Origin: Prunella strophiata
Taxonomy: Eukaryota > Chordata > Aves > Passeriformes > Prunellidae
Length of the DNA: 64,000 nt
NCBI GenBank assembly: GCA_036583965.1
Contig: JAZBQD010000013.1
Span: forward strand, 13,478,618 to 13,542,617
Direction of reading: 5' to 3'
The translations under genes and the position numbers were made by a program. Shown here one piece after another: positions 58,810-64,000 of this stretch (positions are counted from its first letter, which is position 1; each line of letters begins with the position of its first letter). The notes under the pieces were generated by a model. It ran no database searches, was not told where the DNA came from, and worked only from the letters and a program-made list of their open reading frames with translations.

Positions 58810-61800
58810 CTAGTAGGTACATTGTTATCATTTATTCAATCTTGGAAACCTTCAAAGCCATCAGCAGCAAGAAACTCCACCTGTCCCATTACCCACTTAA
58901 ACAAAAGGGCTGGTTTCTCTCTTCTCTCTGGCTTAAAATACTGCGTGGGCTTATGGAAAATACATCAATTTAGAGAGAAAAAAATATAGAAATAGAAAAC
59001 CCACCCATAAAGCCCAGTTTTGGTTATACCTTTTTAAAGGAAATGTTGGATACACTTGCTTTGCCAGAATTCTGGCCACAAAAGCCACAAAACTGGCTTT
59101 GGTTTTTCATCTCAGTACTCTGATAGTACTAAAATGGAGAGGGATACTTTCAGCTATAGATTTAAGAAAAATAAACATGTTAATTACTACAGATTAGCAA
59201 TCTATAGAAGCCAAACTCTTTTCAGAAGAAATTACTTAAAATGCTACATGATCACTTACTTTTTAATGTCCTTTAAATGCCTTTTCTTTAAAATTGGCTA
59301 GCAAACTTTATGTACAGATTAGAGAAGATGGCACACTGGCTTAAAAAAAAAAAAAAAAAGGAAAAAGAAAAAGCTAAAATGAACCTTAATTGCAATCAAA
59401 GAAAGCTTAAAGGCCCTGAGTGCTTGATGTGTATGCTGCAGCTATGAGGTTGTTAGATGACAGCATTCCTAAATATTTTGAACAGCTTTTTTTTTTTTTC
59501 AGTCATCAAAAGCACTTGGATGAAAATGCTAAAATTACATATACTCAGCCTATCCTAACTACAGTGCCCAGCTGGCAAAATGGTTGCTATCAATTAAGGT
59601 GATATTTTCATAGTAGAATCCATGCTGTAGGGAGGCCTGCTAGCTTGTAGTTCAAGTTAAAACGTCAGCAATTTACTGGCTTGTTGTGCAACAGTGAGTT
59701 AAGCAAAGGGGCTTCAAGCCTACTTTGATTTTAAATCAAGGTCTAATTCTAATGAAAAAAAAAAAAAAAACAAAAACCAAACCAAAACAACTTGGTAAAG
59801 CACCCCAACGTACACCTGAAGATACCAGATATCGAGTCTAATGCATTCATCCAGTGAGCTGCATGTTTCAGGTCGAGACTTGTATTGCATTGTAAACCAA
59901 ACAGTTGCTAATATTGCAAACAAACTCGCTAGGAGAAATCCCAGTGACTGTACCACAGGAAGGGCTTGTTTTTCAGAAGTGTTGAATAGTTGGTCTTAGG
60001 CAAACTGGGGTATAATCGATTGTGGAAAACACGTTTTAAGGCAGACAATTGAAGTATCTGTGTTTGAGTGCAGTGAGTTTCAGAACCAACTATCCCCTTG
60101 TAAACTACCGTCCGTGCCAGTGGCACTGCTGGTTCTGCAGCTGTTGTGCTTTTCTCTTGACACAGGAGCTTGGAATTTTTACATCCCAGCTTGGCTAGCA
60201 ATGCAATATGCAGCTTTGTTTGTAGGGTAGTTAGACATCAAACTCTCCTCTCTATGTAAACATAAACATTGAGCTCGGGAAGAAATATGTTCCAAACGCT
60301 GACCTTCGTAAAGGGAGGGCTGACGGATTTTGGAGGGTTCCTGTTTTAAAGGATTTGTCTCCCAAGAAAGGAGTGGGCTTGACTAGATACAGCAAAGGCA
60401 TACAGCCTGTTCTTCTGTGGCCAAGGGGTTTGGAGACATATTTCTTTTCTTTTCCCCCACAATTAAGTTTCAAGACTTGCATTAGATAGCCAGGTAGCTT
60501 TAATTGAAATCTCTATTGGTATCTTCAGTTGCTCACTTACGTGAAGGCTACATTGCCTTATTAAGGTGTGAAATGAACACTCTTCTTCTGTTTCCAAGCA
60601 GATGAGCAAAGAAATAAAAATATATATAAAATATATAATATATAAAAGTATTGCAGTGATGAAACAAAACCAAAAATGAGATACTCTAAACATGATTAAT
60701 TCTTTCATGAAAGAGAAGTCTCTGAGCAATTAATTATCGCCAGTTGGAACAGGAAGTTGTAAGGATTAAGAGACGACCACTGTCAGTCCATCAGCTGCAG
60801 TTACAGTTTGTATTTAGAGGAACACTGGTACCAGTCTTTGTGCACAAGAGCTTTTTTAGTAAGAGCAATTTAGAAGCTTTGGGAAATAACTGCCACCAGG
60901 AAAGAGCTGCTTTAATTCGGATTAGAAAGGACGGTACTGTAATGACTGCAATCAAACAGTCACTTTCGTTTCTCCATTTACAAATGTAACGAGCTAGCGA
61001 AGGCTAAAGTCATTTTCCCTCATGTTTTACTTTATCTAGTGTGAAAGATAACTTTAAATGGGCAAATGAATTTGAATGTGGTGTTACAAGTAATGTCTAA
61101 ATTACACATGAGACAGAATGAAATGGAGAATGAAGATGTGAGTGTTTCTCAGTGGCTGCTTACCCTTTTTGCCTTGGAGCGCGTGGGCGTGTCATGGACG
61201 TAGCGCGAGGGTGCGTCGGAGAGAAACACCTCAACATCGTCAGGCACTTCTTCGAGGAAGTTGGAAGGAACCAGCCCCTTCTGTCCATTGAGCTCACCCT
61301 GCGAGCACAGGGAAGGCTCAGTCAGTGCCTCCATCTCAGCACATTTACTCCCAGGGAGGCAGGGACATATTTTTGCCTATTTCGAAGCTGGTGAGGGAGA
61401 GGAGATTCCCATCTAAGGTCCCTGGGGACGCTGAGAGCTCACACAATTCCTCATCCCCTCCCCAGGCTGCTGCTTGGTAACTGGTGAGGCTGGGAGCAGT
61501 TTGGGGTGAGCCAGCAGACCCAACTTACATAGTAGAATCCATCTTCATCGATCTCACCAAAGACAGTGATGATGTCCCCAGTGCAGAACGTCAGCTCGGC
61601 CTGCAGGGAAGGAGCAGGGACAGGCAAAGATCAGCCTTTTCTTTATTCACAGAAAATCCATTCACATTTCTCCCCACTCCTTCATGTTAAGACACTGCTG
61701 AAACTGAATTGATCTTTGAGTGCCAAACCTCTTGTTTTTTTCCTTGGGTTTTTTTCCCTCAGCTTGCTAAGCCTGGCCCCTGTCCTGCTGTGTGTGGACA

Positions 61801-63941
61801 CCCACAGGGCTCCCTGTGACCAACAGCCGAGACGTTCAGGCCTTGAAAAACCTGCACAAGCTTTGAACTGCAGCTTCAAAGGGCCTCTAAATCCATTCTG
61901 GTGGAGGGGGAACAGCTCAGGGGTGGGACATGGCTCAGCCCTGCTCGGTGTGAGTGCCAGCACTGAGGTGCAGAACAGCTCAGGGAGCTCTGGGCATCAC
62001 CCAGCCCAACCCCTGAGGCACAACGTTCCTGCCCTGGAGCTGTCCTGGATTCTCTTCAGCAAAACCTTCACAATGGGCAGCTCCACTCTGATCAGCACAC
62101 AGTGCACTGGGCTCTTTTAATTGTCTGTGGCTTAAATGTAATTAGGGCGGGGCTTTTAAATTATGCTTAATTTCCTGTGGTCATGGAAGAGAGAACAAAC
62201 AAAATCTCTGCAATACATCAGCACAATTTATTTGATTTGTTGGCCAAACTGCTTTGAAACACCATAATTTAGAAAAAGATTTGGTTCAATAAGAAACAGA
62301 AAACAACCCAGACTGTGTTTTAAAGCACCAAGTCCTACATATTTCAAAATTCACTTTCTCCTTTAAAAAATTCCAGAGTGTTCTACAATCCACCAATTAA
62401 AAACAAAACCGAACAACATTTTAGAGGACGACTGAGGAAGCTCACAGGTTCTGTGCCCCCAGGGGCTCAGCTCTGCCCTTACCTCCACATCCACGTTGGG
62501 GGAGCTCTCCCTGGGGTCGTAGTCATAGAGGGCCACCATCCTCCTGGTGGTCAGCGGCTGCTGCCGGCCACCGCGCCGGCCGCGCTCTGCCGGGCAGGGG
62601 GACAGGGTTACTGCCAGAATACTGCAGGTATTGATCACAGGTATTGATCACAGGTACTACTGCAGGTATTGATCACAGTATTGATCACAGGTACTACTGC
62701 AGGTATTGATCACAGGTACTGCAGTATTGATCACAAGTACTGCAGGTACTGATCACAAGTACTGCACAGGCACTGCCAGAAGTACTGCACAGGTACTGCC
62801 AGAAGTACTGCAGGTACTGCCAGAAATACTGCAGGTACTGCCAGAAAGTACTGCACAGGCACTGCCAGAAATACTGCAGGTACTGCCAAAAGTACTGCAC
62901 AGGTACTGCCAGAAAGTACTGCAGGTACTGCCACAAGTACTGCACAGGTCACTGCCAGAAATACTGCACAGGTACTGCCACAAGTACTGCAGGTATTGAT
63001 CACAGGTACTACAGGTATTGATCACAGGTACTGCAGGTACTGCCACAAGTACTGCAGTATTGATCACAGGTACTGCAGTATTGATCACAGGTACTGCAGG
63101 TACTGCCAAAAGTACTACAGGTATTGATCACAGGTACTGCAGGTGTTGATAAAGGTACTGCAGGTATTGATCACAGGTACTGCAGGCATTGATAAAGGTA
63201 TACTGCAGTTATTGATAAACATATGCAGTTACTGCCACAGGTACTGCAGGCATTGCCAAAGACACTGCAGGTACTGCCAAAGCACAGCCCTGCTGCAGTG
63301 GGCACTGTCCTGGCACAGGGGAAAGCCCCAGTGGCCACACCAGCACAGGCAGAGGGTGTGCAGCCATGCACAGCTCACAAACAATCACTAACAGTGGCCT
63401 GGCTCTCTCTGTTCTGAGGCACAGAATCCTCAGCTCACTGTGCACAGCAGACTCCACAGCTCAGGGACTGTGCTCTGTGCCCAGAAATATTTCAGGACAC
63501 AAAACCCACTTTTTTTTTTCTTTTTTAATCAGAAAAGAAAGCAACAAGTGGAGTGGTGGAGCTGCAGGTCCCCGTTTCCAGCCAATGACATCACCAGGAT
63601 TAAATATGAATTGTATAAAGTCATCCAGACACTGACACTGGCTGTATCCCCTGGGGCAGTAAATGACTGCAAAATGTAGATGCATTTTTATGCATCTGCA
63701 TAAAAACAAGAGGTAAAGTGGATGCAGCCAAGCTAAGGGACCCAAGAGCCTGAAGTCTGCATTTTCCCTTACCAATTTTCTCAATTGGAGTGTTCAAAGG
63801 AAGGAAACCTTGTTTAAGAAGCTGATCCATCATCTCTTCATCATCTGCTTGTATCTCAGAGACCATATTACATGGGATAAGGCCAACTCTTGCACAGGTT
63901 TCTCCACGGTAAAATCCATCAGCATCTTTGTCCCCATAAAC
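58618..63941 (-). CDS. RIMBP2: RIMBP2 3' part: end of SH3-II, SH3-III and C-terminal tail
   Basis: RIM-binding protein 2 is a presynaptic scaffold whose SH3 domains tie RIM proteins to voltage-gated calcium channels at the active zone. Five - strand coding exons are visible, in transcript order: 63941-63773, 62586-62483, 61600-61529, 61298-61164, 58809-58618. They have GT-AG junctions and consistent phases (1, 0, 0, 0, stop), 224 codons in all. They encode the end of SH3-II (VYGDKDADGFYRGE, GLIPCNMVSEIQADDEE), all of SH3-III (RRMVALYDYDPRE, FCTGDIITVFGEIDEDGFYY, GQKGLVPSNFLEEVPDD) and a basic tail. Earlier exons (first SH3, fibronectin III repeats) lie beyond the right edge. The gene converges on PIWIL1, as in human. 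No break is seen. Confidence 0.95.
58810..61163 (-). other. RIMBP2: Last RIMBP2 intron
   Basis: 2.35 kb of AT-rich sequence with A- or T-runs at 59,341-59,359, 59,487-59,500 and 59,754-59,771. No additional exon is needed, since phases on both sides are 0, and none is evident. Confidence 0.7.
61164..61298 (-). CDS. RIMBP2: RIMBP2 exon, second half of SH3-III plus linker
   Basis: 45 codons from GELNGQKGLVPSNFLEEVPD through DTPTRSKAKR. The donor is AGG|GTAAGC and the acceptor CGCAG|GG. The Pro and aromatic residues of the SH3 peptide-binding surface (VPSNF) are kept. Confidence 0.95.
61529..61600 (-). CDS. RIMBP2: RIMBP2 exon, middle of SH3-III
   Basis: 24 codons, AELTFCTGDIITVFGEIDED then GFYY, phase 0 to 0. 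Acceptor CTGCAG, donor TAT|GTAAGT. It is a very conserved acidic RT-loop/n-Src segment. Confidence 0.95.
62483..62586 (-). CDS. RIMBP2: RIMBP2 exon, start of SH3-III
   Basis: It completes a split Glu codon, then reads RGRRGGRQQPLTTRRMVALY and DYDPRESSPNVDVE. ALYDYDP is the SH3 hallmark. The acceptor is CCCGGCAG and the donor GAG|GTAAGG. An intronic tandem array begins about 24 bp upstream of this acceptor. Confidence 0.95.
62610..63290. repeat. CTGCAGGTACTGCC array in a RIMBP2 intron
   Basis: About 680 bp of short degenerate units: ACTGCAGGTACTGCCAGAAGT, ATTGATCACAGGTACTGCAG and variants, plus a divergent tail at 63,140-63,290. It lies wholly in the intron 62,587-63,772. Open frames such as the QYLQYFWQYL series on the - strand are repeat products. 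Confidence 0.93.
63773..63941 (-). CDS. RIMBP2: RIMBP2 exon, C-terminal part of SH3-II
   Basis: 56 codons plus one base. It begins VYGDKDADGFYRGETCARVG and ends NTPIEKI with donor G|GTAAGG. The acceptor is GAATATCAG at about 63,942. The EIQADDEEMMDQLLKQGFLP segment after the SH3 fold is characteristic of RIM-binding proteins. The rest of the domain is beyond the window. Confidence 0.95.
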
Positions 63942-64000
63942 CTGATATTCAAAGAACAATAACATTGGTCAAAAAGGTTTTAGCATTTAGGAGCTTTAGT

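Noticed and set aside
62694..63109. QYLQYFWQYL-type frames on the - strand and YCRYC-type frames on the + strand
   Set aside because: They are translations of the RIMBP2 intronic array.

Overview
This is vertebrate nuclear DNA, almost certainly from a bird. It holds two recognisable protein genes that converge tail to tail: PIWIL1 on the + strand (about 41.2-57.1 kb) and the 3' end of RIMBP2 on the - strand (about 57.3 kb to the right edge, continuing outside). The two genes are also neighbours on human chromosome 12q24.33, and their exons read here as near-identical orthologues with GT-AG introns. Compact introns, a CR1-type LINE fragment, a decayed MIR-like SINE and very many GC-rich minisatellites fit an avian microchromosome. 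The species cannot be read from the sequence alone.

Layout. 1-41 kb: intergenic DNA with no protein gene that I can support, but with long tandem arrays at 1-433, 2.16-2.35, 4.13-6.38, 13.19-15.75, 17.77-19.09, 20.64-22.70, 30.62-30.84, 38.10-38.43 and 38.98-41.16 kb. Simple repeats (TA, ATT, TTTTA, CTGT) lie between them. A GC-rich patch at 28.15-28.86 kb is the only intergenic stretch that looks like a possible regulatory element. 41.16-41.44 kb: PIWIL1 CpG-island promoter and a non-coding first exon. 42.0-56.0 kb: PIWIL1 coding exons. 57.04-57.33 kb: the two genes' polyadenylation signals, under 300 bp apart. 57.3-64 kb: RIMBP2 3' UTR and the last five coding exons visible here, covering the end of the second SH3 domain, the whole third SH3 domain and a basic C-terminal tail.

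Most unusual feature. Between the PIWIL1 start-codon exon and the exon that resumes the conserved protein (LTSRPQW...) lies a 2.6-kb array of 9-bp units (CAGCAGCTC, CAGCAGCTG, CAGCACCCG). It reads through in the PIWIL1 frame as about 878 residues of QQL/QHP repeats. About 95 residues of the ordinary N-terminal region are nowhere in the window. With the acceptor at 42,640 the whole gene remains one open frame of about 1,655 codons. It is either a giant repeat-expanded PIWI protein, an intronic array with the exons lost, or an assembly artefact replacing several exons. The catalytic DEDH tetrad and the PAZ, MID and PIWI parts look intact.

PIWIL1 is a germline piRNA-guided Argonaute protein; RIMBP2 is a presynaptic active-zone scaffold. 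They share a border but no known pathway. Very long open frames inside the arrays, on both strands, are by-products of stop-free repeat units and are not annotated as genes.
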